DNA from: Haloarcula japonica DSM 6131
Lineage (GTDB): Archaea > Halobacteriota > Halobacteria > Halobacteriales > Haloarculaceae
Assembly (NCBI RefSeq): GCF_000336635.1
Contig: NZ_AOLY01000042.1
Location: 163,136-227,135, forward strand
Direction of reading: 5' to 3'
Length of the DNA: 64,000 nt
The notes beneath the pieces are model-generated. The model saw only the letters and a list, made by a program, of their open reading frames with translations. It had not been told where the DNA came from and made no database searches. Below are positions 1-6,945 of this stretch, in pieces (position 1 is the stretch's first letter; the number at the start of each line of letters is the position of its first letter). The position numbers were made by a program, and so were the translations under genes.

Positions 1-437
1 CGGGTTTGAGCTAGTAATAATTACCGATATGATGGAATATTGACTATCGAGATTTCACGCCATCAGGCGATGTTTTTCGGACAGGCTCTGTCCTTCGGCA
101 CACTACTGATATCGCCGGCAAGCAGAACGCTCTGCCACTCAAACTGGGTGTCGATGTCATAGACGAGAAACCGGCGACGGTCTGCCCGATTGCGCGACCG
201 GCCCGGGTCGCGGTCAGTCCGAACGGCACCCAATCAGATTTGCCGGTCACGGCGTGGCTGTCTTCGGCGCAGTCTCCGGCGGATGTCGACGTCGAACTCG
301 ATGGTCTCCAGCACGTCGCCGTGATACAACAACCATACAATATCACCCATCTGCGAAAAATAGTGACACCCATCCGACCACATCAGAAATCCGCTCGGTA
401 CGGGAGTGACAGAGGGTAATTGAGAGAAGAAGGCGTC
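1..437. other. left-edge stretch without a confident gene
   Basis: No gene is convincing here. On the plus strand a frame is open from about 32 to about 418 without a usable start codon, and its third positions are less GC-rich than in neighbouring genes. It could be the tail of a decayed gene. The opposite-strand frame (44-373) has a composition typical of a shadow frame. Confidence 0.3.
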
Positions 438-842
438 TTAACTTTCGGCAGTGGGGGCTGAAGTGTCGGACTGTTCATACTTGTTCTCGAACTCTTGAAT
501 CAGTTGGCCCATCTTCGCGTACCAGTCGTTGAGCATCCGCTGCATCTCGTCTGCGATCTGTGACGGGTCCGTCGGCGAGTAGACGTGGTAGTAGCCGCCC
601 TGGTCGTAGTTGATCTGGTCCTTCTCGATGAACCCCGTCTGGAGGAGCCGCTGGACGGCGCGATATGCAGTCGAGCGCTCGCGGTCGACCGCGTCGGCGA
701 GTTCGTCGACGGTCAGTGGTTCGTCAGCCTCGACGAGCGCCCGAAAGCACTCTTTGTCGAGTTCTTTGAGCCCGTGGAAACATTCCAACAGCCCCTCACA
801 CTGCATATCCCGGCGGAGCTGTTCAGACATCGAATCTGGCAT
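438..842 (-). CDS. winged-helix transcriptional regulator of the sulfur cluster
   Basis: A 134-residue helix-turn-helix protein of the haloarchaeal TrmB/MarR-like kind. The central part (LTVDELADAVDRERSTAYRA) is a classic HTH in which the second helix recognises DNA, followed by a wing containing LLQTGFIEKDQ and a C-terminal helix that probably dimerises. The start at 842 is chosen because a near-perfect Shine-Dalgarno (AGGAGGTGAT) ends 4 nt upstream; a longer frame reaches 896. It is the last gene on the minus strand of the sulfur block, about 140 bp after the YeeE gene, so local control of that block is the simplest role. Its ligand cannot be read from sequence: there is no obvious cysteine pair for persulfide sensing (one Cys in the early MQCEGLLECF segment, another two residues before its end, one in DKECFRA). 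Confidence 0.75.
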   Translation of the reverse strand: MPDSMSEQLRRDMQCEGLLECFHGLKELDKECFRALVEADEPLTVDELADAVDRERSTAYRAVQRLLQTGFIEKDQINYDQGGYYHVYSPTDPSQIADEMQRMLNDWYAKMGQLIQEFENKYEQSDTSAPTAES

Positions 843-846
843 CGTT

Positions 847-856
847 ATCACCTCCT
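847..856 (-). promoter_or_regulatory. strong Shine-Dalgarno for the HTH regulator
   Basis: Read on the minus strand this is AGGAGGTGAT, complementary to the 16S rRNA 3' end, followed by AACG and ATG. It fixes the regulator start at 842 and shows the gene can be translated from an internal position of a leadered mRNA, unlike many leaderless haloarchaeal genes. Confidence 0.7.
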
Positions 857-985
857 CGTAGCCGCTACGCGGTAATAAGACTTGTGTACGGTTCACACAA
901 ATGCACGCACGACCCGGTAAAATCTGCCCTCTGGAGGACGGATGTGTGCGTTCATAACATATCCGCTACAGACCACACCGAATGG

Positions 986-1447
986 CTAGTCTGCACCCGT
1001 CGCGGTTATATCGCGTGTCTCGATCCGGGTTCGCCAGTAGCCCTGGAGATATGCCCCGAGAAACATCCCAGTGAGCGCCCAGAGGATAGTGACGTTGCCG
1101 ATACCGAGGCTCGCGTAGGCAGCCCCCGGACAGATGCCGGACAGCCCCCAGCCGACGCCGAAAATGGCACCACCGATCAGGACGTTCCGGTCGAAGGACT
1201 TCAGACGCCGTTCAAAGGTGTCTCCGGTCAGCGGCGCGCGGCCGAGGAGGCGGGGCGCGAGGAAGAAGGTCACCCCCGTCACGGCAGCCCCGCCGAACAT
1301 CACGAACACCAGCCCGAAGTCCTCGAACTGGAGGAAATCCAGAACGACTTCCGGGCGCGCCATCTGGCTGTACGCGAGTCCGAACCCGAAGACGAGGCCG
1401 CCGACGAGAATCAGCGGCATGAATGCGGGGTGGCGGTCGTCGCTCAC
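986..1447 (-). CDS. YeeE/YedE-family membrane protein (half-size, subunit A)
   Basis: A 153-residue integral membrane protein with about four membrane segments. The signature is GWGLSGICPGAA near residue 115, the conserved Cys-containing loop of the YeeE/YedE (TsuA) family. In bacteria full-length YeeE imports thiosulfate through a line of conserved cysteines; many organisms carry the two halves as separate small proteins, as here with the next gene. It lies 68 bp downstream of the partner half and in the same operon as the rhodanese-persulfide dioxygenase. The inferred role is import of thiosulfate or another sulfane-sulfur donor; the substrate is not visible in the sequence. Confidence 0.85.
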   Translation of the reverse strand: MSDDRHPAFMPLILVGGLVFGFGLAYSQMARPEVVLDFLQFEDFGLVFVMFGGAAVTGVTFFLAPRLLGRAPLTGDTFERRLKSFDRNVLIGGAIFGVGWGLSGICPGAAYASLGIGNVTILWALTGMFLGAYLQGYWRTRIETRDITATGAD

Positions 1448-1514
1448 GTGTCGCTCCCTCCGGTCGCTCCCGTCTGCTCGTTTCGAGACTCTCGCTCCGC
1501 TCGACTCGCGAAGC

Positions 1515-2006
1515 TCACGGACTCACCCCCAATGCGGAAACCAGCTGTGCAGTGATGATGGCGACTGCGAGGAACGTCAGGACGCCGATGATCGACGTTT
1601 TCGACGCTGAGCCGACGCCACAGACGCCGTGGCCCGACGTACAGCCCTTCCCGACGCGTGTTCCGATACCGACGAATAACCCACCGAGGAGGAGTCGCCA
1701 CGGCTGGACGTCCGTGGTCCATGCGCCGCCCTGATAGACGACCGCGTACACGGCTGCCCCGAGGATGATACCGAGCGTGAACACGACGCGCCAGTCACGG
1801 GAACTGACGTACTGCTGGAACCGGGACCGGTCCGAGACGTACGACAGCGTCGACTCCAGGAACGTACTCGCGCCGGCGCTGATGCCGGTGCCGAGATAGA
1901 TGACGACAGTCCCGAGCCCGACTAGCAGGCCACCGACGGCGTAGCGACTGATGCCGTTCGGAAACAGTTCGGCGGTTACCTGCAGTGGGAGTGCCTCAAT
2001 CACCAT
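1515..2006 (-). CDS. YeeE/YedE-family membrane protein (half-size, subunit B)
   Basis: A 163-residue membrane protein and the complementary half of the YeeE/YedE pair. It has about four hydrophobic segments and the family loop GKGCTSGHGVCG near residue 125, with two conserved cysteines expected to relay sulfur during transport. It starts 9 bp after the stop of the persulfide dioxygenase gene, so the two are almost certainly cotranscribed. With the A half it should form a full pseudo-symmetric channel. The family assignment is firm; the transported species is inferred from the neighbours. Confidence 0.87.
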   Translation of the reverse strand: MVIEALPLQVTAELFPNGISRYAVGGLLVGLGTVVIYLGTGISAGASTFLESTLSYVSDRSRFQQYVSSRDWRVVFTLGIILGAAVYAVVYQGGAWTTDVQPWRLLLGGLFVGIGTRVGKGCTSGHGVCGVGSASKTSIIGVLTFLAVAIITAQLVSALGVSP

Positions 2007-2014
2007 TGGCGTGG

Positions 2015-3250
2015 TTAGTCACCCGCAAGGGATTCCTGGCTAGCGGCGCAGTTGTTCGGCCCGAGTTCCAGCGTGAACGCTTCCTCGTCGTCGACGGCGT
2101 TCTGCCCGAGGTTCGTCGCGATGATCTCCTCGTAGTTGGCCGGTCGCGGCGGCATATCTGAGAGGACGAGCTCGACGAACGCGTCCTCGTCCATGGTGAG
2201 CGCGTCCATTTCTTCGACGAGCTCACCGATTGGTGCGGTAAAGGTGCCGTCCTCGGCGGGTTCGGCGGCGTCGCTGAAGTGCGCACCGCCGACGAGCGTG
2301 TCGTCGGGCAGGGGTAGCACGCGCTCTTGAAGCGACTCGTAGAGCATGCGTGCGGCTTCGGGCGCGCCCTCGTCGCCCTCTTCGAGGTCGGGGCGAGCGA
2401 CGCTCTCGATGAGGAGCCCGTCGCCCGTTGCGAGCAGGCTCCCGTCGACAAGGTAGGAGGTCATCCCGGTCGTATGGCCGGGCGTGGAGACTGTCTCGAT
2501 AGTCGCGTCGCCGACATCGAACGTGTCGCCGTCTTCGGCGGTCGTCAGGTCAGCGTCCTGCCGAGCTTGCGAGGCAGGGCTCGTGGAGCTTTGCTCCGCG
2601 GCGTAGGTGACGCCGCGGTCGACGGCGGCCTCTGGAATGACGCCCTCGACGCCTTCCGCGTCGAGGTTGCGAACGCCGGAGATGTGATCGGCGTGGATGT
2701 GCGTATCGAGCGCGTACTGCAGGTCGACGCCGAGGTCGGCGGTGTCTTCGAGGTAGCGGTCAGTGAACGCCCGCAGCGGGTCGATGATAGCGGCCTCACC
2801 GTCGTTGTACAGGAGATAGCCGAGACAGCCCGAGGACGGCCGCTGGTACTGCAGGAGTGTACCGGCACCGTCGTAGCGTTCGACCTCGACGGCCTCGTAG
2901 ATACTTGCCCACCCGTTCATGCCGTCTTCGAGATGGTTGACGTCGTAACCATGTTCTGCGAGCGTACCCGCGACATACTCGCTTGCGCCGCCTTTCGCAC
3001 ACAGGACAGTCACTTCGCGGTCGTCAGGGACCCGTTCGAGGACGTCGTCGATGTCGTCCTCGAGGAACTCGAAGTACGGGACGTTGAATGAGGTGACGGT
3101 CTCACCGCCGATACGCCACTCGTCGTAGTCCGATTGCATACGAGTGTCGAGAAGCGTCACGTCCTCGCCGGCGTCGATACGGTCTTTGAGCGATTCTGGA
3201 GCTACCGATTCAACGTCGATGTCTGGCGTCGGAAAGTCGTCAGCGTTCAT
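2015..3250 (-). CDS. rhodanese-metallo-beta-lactamase fusion (ETHE1-like persulfide dioxygenase)
   Basis: A 411-residue two-domain protein. Residues about 10-120 are a rhodanese domain with the active-site loop LCAKGGAS (Cys84). Residues about 125-360 are a metallo-beta-lactamase domain with HIHADH (184-189), His259 in PGHTTG, Asp277 in GDGLLIESVARPD and His324 in GGAHFSD. The GD-(x)-LLI-(x)3-R-(x)-D pattern is that of ETHE1 persulfide dioxygenases, which oxidise glutathione or thiol persulfide to sulfite. The order is rhodanese first, opposite to the bacterial CstB and PRF fusions. ATG at 3250 is preferred over an in-frame GTG at 3259. It heads the operon running into the two YeeE halves, coupling uptake to oxidation of sulfane sulfur. 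Confidence 0.87.
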   Translation of the reverse strand: MNADDFPTPDIDVESVAPESLKDRIDAGEDVTLLDTRMQSDYDEWRIGGETVTSFNVPYFEFLEDDIDDVLERVPDDREVTVLCAKGGASEYVAGTLAEHGYDVNHLEDGMNGWASIYEAVEVERYDGAGTLLQYQRPSSGCLGYLLYNDGEAAIIDPLRAFTDRYLEDTADLGVDLQYALDTHIHADHISGVRNLDAEGVEGVIPEAAVDRGVTYAAEQSSTSPASQARQDADLTTAEDGDTFDVGDATIETVSTPGHTTGMTSYLVDGSLLATGDGLLIESVARPDLEEGDEGAPEAARMLYESLQERVLPLPDDTLVGGAHFSDAAEPAEDGTFTAPIGELVEEMDALTMDEDAFVELVLSDMPPRPANYEEIIATNLGQNAVDDEEAFTLELGPNNCAASQESLAGD

Positions 3251-3499
3251 GTTGTACACTCATTTCTACCGGACGGATACACAAAAGCATTTGCATGGTA
3301 ATTCACATTCTAAACAATACTATCCACCGGTCTAATTTATATAGGAGTCCAATATACCTCAAAAAAGGTCTAAAAAGCACGTTTAAACAGATACGTGAGC
3401 GGACAGTTGTTTGCATACTGCCCAATAGCCAACAATCTTTTACTTGACTAGGTGGTATTGTGCGATAGCTCCAAGACAATCTAACGGAGCAAATAACCA
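3251..3499. promoter_or_regulatory. divergent promoter region of the sulfur cluster
   Basis: This 249-bp AT-rich spacer separates the minus-strand dioxygenase/YeeE operon from the plus-strand tusA-dsrE pair. TATA-like stretches include AATTTATATAG around 3334-3344 and CTTTTACTTG around 3436. A TAAACAATACTATCC element sits at 3311-3325, about 60 bp upstream of the dioxygenase start, and partly recurs near 4417 and at 25471. No coding frame is credible. Binding by the cluster's own HTH regulator here is a reasonable guess only. Confidence 0.5.
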
Positions 3500-3745
3500 A
3501 TGAACGCTGAATTTGACATCGCGGAGACGCTCGACGTGAAAGGTGCATCGTGTCCCATGCCAGTGGTGAAAACGAAGTCGGCTACCGATGACCTCGACGC
3601 TGGCGACGTCCTCGAAGTGCTGGCGACCGACCCGGGAAGCATGAGCGATATCGACGGCTGGGCCGCCGGCACCGAGGGCGTTAAGCTCGTTGACCAGGAG
3701 GAGGGCGACGACGTGTACAGGCACTACGTCCGCAAGACCGCGTAA
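3500..3745 (+). CDS. tusA: TusA-family sulfurtransferase
   Basis: An 81-residue sulfur carrier. The diagnostic motif CPMP (Cys18) lies at the end of the first strand, where TusA/SirA proteins hold the persulfide. The expected two-layer fold is covered by the whole length and there is no extension. In sulfur oxidation and thiolation pathways TusA takes persulfide sulfur from a rhodanese or DsrE protein and passes it on. Here it is 2 bp upstream of a DsrE-like gene and divergent from a rhodanese-dioxygenase, so it probably shuttles sulfur between them; tRNA or cofactor thiolation is the alternative. Confidence 0.9.
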   Translation: MNAEFDIAETLDVKGASCPMPVVKTKSATDDLDAGDVLEVLATDPGSMSDIDGWAAGTEGVKLVDQEEGDDVYRHYVRKTA

Positions 3746-3747
3746 CG

Positions 3748-4335
3748 ATGAGCACGGACACACCAGACGCGCCATCCGACGATGCGCCCTCCGATGAGCC
3801 GCCATCGCGTACGGAGCTGGCTGCCCGCGTCGACGAACTGGAAGAGGCGCTCGCCGAGGCCACGACCGAGGACGACACGAAGAAGATGAGCATCATCGCG
3901 ACGAAGGGCACACTCGATATGGCGTACCCGCCGCTCATCCTCGCTAGCACCGCCGCTGCGTTCGGGTACGAGGTGACGGTCTTCCACACGTTCTGGGGGC
4001 TGGACATCCTTCACGAGGAACGCTCGAAAAACCTCAAACTGAGCTCCGTCGGCAACCCGAACATGCCGATGCCGAACGCGGTCGCCGCGATTCCCGGCAT
4101 GGACCGTGTGACGACGAAAATGATGGAGAAGAAAATCGCGGACAACGATACTGCGACAATCGAGGAGTTGCTGGAGACGAGCCTCGACATGGGCGTTGAG
4201 TTTCAGGCCTGCCAGATGACTATCGGCCTGATGGACTACGACGAGGCTGACTTCTACGATGGCGTTACCACCGGTGTCGGCGCTGCGACAGCACTTCAGG
4301 ACATGGCTGAGGCCGACATTCAACTTCTCGTCTGA
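3748..4335 (+). CDS. DsrE/DsrF-like sulfur relay protein
   Basis: A 195-residue protein whose first about 45 residues are an acidic coiled-coil-like extension (DELEEALAEA), followed by a DsrE-type fold: KMSIIATKGTLDMAYPPLIL, then a middle segment rich in Met/Pro (NPNMPMPN), then EFQACQMTIGLM with a conserved Cys near residue 156. DsrE-family proteins form oligomers and carry persulfide on that Cys. The gene follows tusA by 2 bp and is surely cotranscribed. The TusA-DsrE pairing is typical of sulfur oxidation modules. The fusion to an N-terminal helix suggests multimerisation or partner docking, which is inference. Confidence 0.85.
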   Translation: MSTDTPDAPSDDAPSDEPPSRTELAARVDELEEALAEATTEDDTKKMSIIATKGTLDMAYPPLILASTAAAFGYEVTVFHTFWGLDILHEERSKNLKLSSVGNPNMPMPNAVAAIPGMDRVTTKMMEKKIADNDTATIEELLETSLDMGVEFQACQMTIGLMDYDEADFYDGVTTGVGAATALQDMAEADIQLLV

Positions 4336-4417
4336 AACGACTAATCGCGTGCAGGCAGCCCCGGCGGACAACTATTTGATTGAATCAGTATGTGCAAAAA
4401 TATTCTGTGGATATTAC

Positions 4418-4433
4418 AATACTATCCAGTATT
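4418..4433. repeat. perfect 6-bp inverted repeat after dsrE
   Basis: AATACT-ATCC-AGTATT is a perfect hexamer palindrome with a 4-bp spacer in the AT-rich spacer between the DsrE-like gene and the convergent thioredoxin gene. It has no U-tract immediately after it, so it is not an obvious terminator; the left part (CAATACTATCCA) also occurs at 3315-3326 in the divergent sulfur promoter region. Confidence 0.4.
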
Positions 4434-4570
4434 ATACGTGGAGCCTGCCTGTGGAGGGAAGCGCTGAGGAAAAACTACTGAACGGAGTCCTGATGAACCG
4501 CTACGGGTCCTCTAAGCTTGTGAGACGGGATTTGCCTCCGCTTCTCCCAGGTGAACTTGCTACCATCGAA

Positions 4571-4852
4571 TCACGCGTATTCTTCGATTACGGAACGCAA
4601 TTGTGCTTCGTCCTGCAGTCCGACGAGTCGTTCGACCAGCTCCCCGTTGGTAAACAGAAGCAGCGTCGGGACACCTCGAACGCCGTACTCGGTGGCGAGC
4701 TTCTGGTTCGCGTCGACGTCAATCTTCGCCACTTTCGCAGCGGTCTCAGCGGTGACGGTTTCGACGACGGGTTCAAGCATCTGGCACGGCCCACACCAGT
4801 CGGCGTAGAAGTCGACCAGAACCACGTCGTGATCGGTAGCCGTATCGGACAA
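4571..4852 (-). CDS. trxA: thioredoxin (start uncertain)
   Basis: A canonical thioredoxin: VVLVDFYADWCGPCQMLEPV carries the WCGPC redox centre, and GVRGVPTLLLF has the cis-proline that faces it. The only ATG/GTG/TTG in frame is a TTG at 4852, which would start the protein unusually close to the first core strand. The frame stays open upstream to 4951 and encodes a segment resembling the N-terminal tail of haloarchaeal thioredoxins (for example LSEPITVDGKAGLSDTA), ending at a stop at 4952-4954. So the real start may be TTG, a CTG at 4948, or the gene may carry a small indel near 4950. It faces the DsrE-like gene and may reduce persulfide intermediates. Confidence 0.85.
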   Translation of the reverse strand: MSDTATDHDVVLVDFYADWCGPCQMLEPVVETVTAETAAKVAKIDVDANQKLATEYGVRGVPTLLLFTNGELVERLVGLQDEAQLRSVIEEYA

Positions 4853-4954
4853 CCCGGCTTTTCCATCGACCGTAATCGGTTCGGAGAGGTTTCTTGATTC
4901 AGATTCGTTGGCACTACCCGGTTCATCTCGGGTACGAAGCTCATCCAGTTTTTA

Positions 4955-5440
4955 TCATCTGATCTCCGCTAACTCGTCAGTCCTCACTCCCCCACTCGGA
5001 CCGGATTGACCCATCTATTTTGCAGACTCTGTGCAATAATGCCTTGCACTGAGGGAGTCCATACGAGACCCAAAACTGGAACTCGACCAGCAGTCGATTC
5101 CCATCCCCGGCGTCACGGCCGATGGTTCTCTCAAACGGTAACTGAGGTCGGACAGTCTCATATATGACACCAAGTCGGTGTTACCTATTGTGTGGGATTT
5201 CACAGATGGATTCGGCTCAGTACCTGTGTCAGTGCTCGGTAATGGTGTACTTCACTGGCCATTAGATAGCCACATCTCTTCCGAAGTACCACATAACAAA
5301 ACATACTCGGCCGACGCGCTACAGTTGCGATATCGACGAGTACCGACCCGACCGCTCGATCCGGAACTCGAAATATCTCTCCGTTCATTCGACAATGTAT
5401 CCGAAGAGACTTTGTTCTGTAGGTACAATACAACACACGA
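4955..5440. other. intergenic, no gene recognised
   Basis: About 490 bp between the thioredoxin and the DUF302 gene. Short frames exist on both strands (the longest 5178-5513 plus) but none has family motifs or haloarchaeal-style GC-rich third positions. It contains AT-rich patches, such as CATATATGACACC near 5160, that could be promoter elements. Decayed gene remnants are possible. Confidence 0.4.
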
Positions 5441-5881
5441 ATGGTACTCCCAATCGACCCGAGCCAGATCGACCCTGAAGACATCGGCGAACAACAGGCA
5501 ACGCTCGAAATGAGTCACGAAGACGCGATCGAACACGTCCGGGACGTGTTCACCGACGCCGGATTCGGCGTCCCTGTCGAATTCTCGCCCTCCGAAATGC
5601 TCAACGAGAAGGTCGACGCGGATCGTGACCCCTACTACGTATTGGGGGCCTGTAACCCAGAGGTCGCTGACCGTGCCCTCGACGCGACGGACAACAAACT
5701 CGGTGCGCTCATGGCTTGTAACGTCGTCATTTGGGAAGAAGAACCCGGACAACAGCGCGTCTATCACGTCTCGATTATGCGTATCGCCCGCCTCGTCGGG
5801 ATGGCACCCGACAACGAGGAGATGGCAGATATCGTCGCCGATACCGGTGAACTCGTTGACGAGGCGTTCCAGAACCTCTAA
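5441..5881 (+). CDS. DUF302 domain protein
   Basis: A 146-residue protein matching the DUF302 fold. An N-terminal helix with HEDAIEHVRDVFTDAGFGVP leads into a strand (VEFSPSEMLNEKVDADRDPY), then YYVLGACNPEVADRALDA, and GALMACNVVIWEE, the usual DUF302 core in which a Cys-rich strand often ends in NVV. Function of the family is unknown; members often sit next to redox, stress or sulfur genes. It is a single unit with the next gene, a methyltransferase that starts 1 bp after its stop. Confidence 0.8.
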   Translation: MVLPIDPSQIDPEDIGEQQATLEMSHEDAIEHVRDVFTDAGFGVPVEFSPSEMLNEKVDADRDPYYVLGACNPEVADRALDATDNKLGALMACNVVIWEEEPGQQRVYHVSIMRIARLVGMAPDNEEMADIVADTGELVDEAFQNL

Positions 5882-5882
5882 C

Positions 5883-6443
5883 ATGGGGTATCACACATTC
5901 GACGCCGGCCGGGCCGACAAGCTCGAGGACGCACAGCAACGGTACCGCTCCCTCTCCGCCGAAGAGCTCCGCTGGGCGCTATCGCCTGAGCGTGACGAGA
6001 CGGTCGCAGACCTCGGGAGCGGGACCGGCTTCTACACCGACGATGTTGCACCCGCCGTCGAACAAGTGTACGCTGTGGATGTCCAGGAAGCGATGCACGA
6101 CTACTACCGCCAAAAAGGCGTCCCTGACAACGTCGCCCTCGTGACAAGCGGGATCGACGACCTTCCATTCGATACCGGCAGTCTCGACGGGGCGTTCTCG
6201 ACGATGACGTACCACGAATTCGCTAGCGGCGAGGCGCTGAGCGAGGTTGCACGGGTGCTCACGCCCGGCGGGACGTTCGCCATCGCCGATTGGGCGGCGT
6301 CCGGCAGTGGTCGCAACGGTCCGCCCATCGACGAGCGGTTTTCCGCTGCCGAGGCCACGGACGCGCTCCGGCAGCACGGATTCACGATCGAGTTCGAGGC
6401 GGTGCGACCGGAGACGTTCCTGCTCGTTGCGAGTGCCGAATAA
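5883..6443 (+). CDS. class I SAM-dependent methyltransferase
   Basis: A 186-residue Rossmann-type methyltransferase. ADLGSGTGFYTDDVA (about 41-55) is motif I for S-adenosylmethionine, VYAVDVQ is motif II with the ribose-binding Asp, DLPFDTGSLDGAFSTMTYHEF is the motif IV region, and VLTPGGTFAIADW follows as motif V. The acceptor substrate is not inferable. The ATG at 5883 follows the DUF302 stop by 1 bp, so the two genes are one operon, perhaps with the methyltransferase acting on a metal, metalloid or quinone-like substrate; that is a guess. Confidence 0.85.
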   Translation: MGYHTFDAGRADKLEDAQQRYRSLSAEELRWALSPERDETVADLGSGTGFYTDDVAPAVEQVYAVDVQEAMHDYYRQKGVPDNVALVTSGIDDLPFDTGSLDGAFSTMTYHEFASGEALSEVARVLTPGGTFAIADWAASGSGRNGPPIDERFSAAEATDALRQHGFTIEFEAVRPETFLLVASAE

Positions 6444-6945
6444 CAGAACTGGCTACTGGTCACGTCATTTTTGCTATGGCCGAGTCTAACGCGGAGCCTC
6501 TGCGTTTCAAGGGGTTCCGCCGTCGTGAACCGGTCGTCAACTGGCGAACAGGCGTTGCCCTGCGCGTTCACGATCGGCGGCCAGCACCGCTCCCAACGGG
6601 ACGAACGGCGTCATCTTGTCTATTCCCATCTCACTATTGTCGACTGTGGCCGTCATCACCGGCTGAAGGTCGGCCAGAATTCGCTGGGTATCTGTGAGGC
6701 CGAGCGGGAGGGGGTGTGAGTGCTCTCACGGAACTCCGTGGCTAGCGCCACGGGGACCCAGTCTGCGGTGGATTACTGTCGCTGTTTTCCCGCGACGAGC
6801 ATCCAATTTCCGGCGGTCGGTTGAGTAACCACGCACGGCAGTCCGTGTGCGGGCAAGACTGTTGGATGGCTAACTCCTTCCTAATTACACGCAAGGGATC
6901 GAATCAACACAGGTTTGAATCCCCAATGGACAGAGGTGAACACGA
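6444..6945. other. intergenic, no gene recognised
   Basis: About 500 bp of relatively GC-rich sequence. The open frame 6471-6719 (+) has no motif I recognise. A hairpin-forming run GGCTAGCGCC-like element lies near 6740-6760. A Shine-Dalgarno GAGGTGA at about 6933-6939 serves the downstream transporter. The region could hold degraded coding sequence. Confidence 0.35.

Noticed and set aside
5178-5513. Open plus-strand frame before the DUF302 gene
   Set aside because: It lacks family motifs, is not acidic, and overlaps the start of the clearly coding DUF302 gene.
5883-6443. Arsenite methyltransferase (ArsM) for the methyltransferase beside DUF302
   Set aside because: The protein is too short and lacks the ArsM cysteines; only a general SAM methyltransferase call is supported.
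6471-6719. Plus-strand frame that at first looked like a transposase tail (zinc-ribbon OrfB type)
   Set aside because: No CxxC pairs or catalytic motif could be found, and no terminal repeats flank it.
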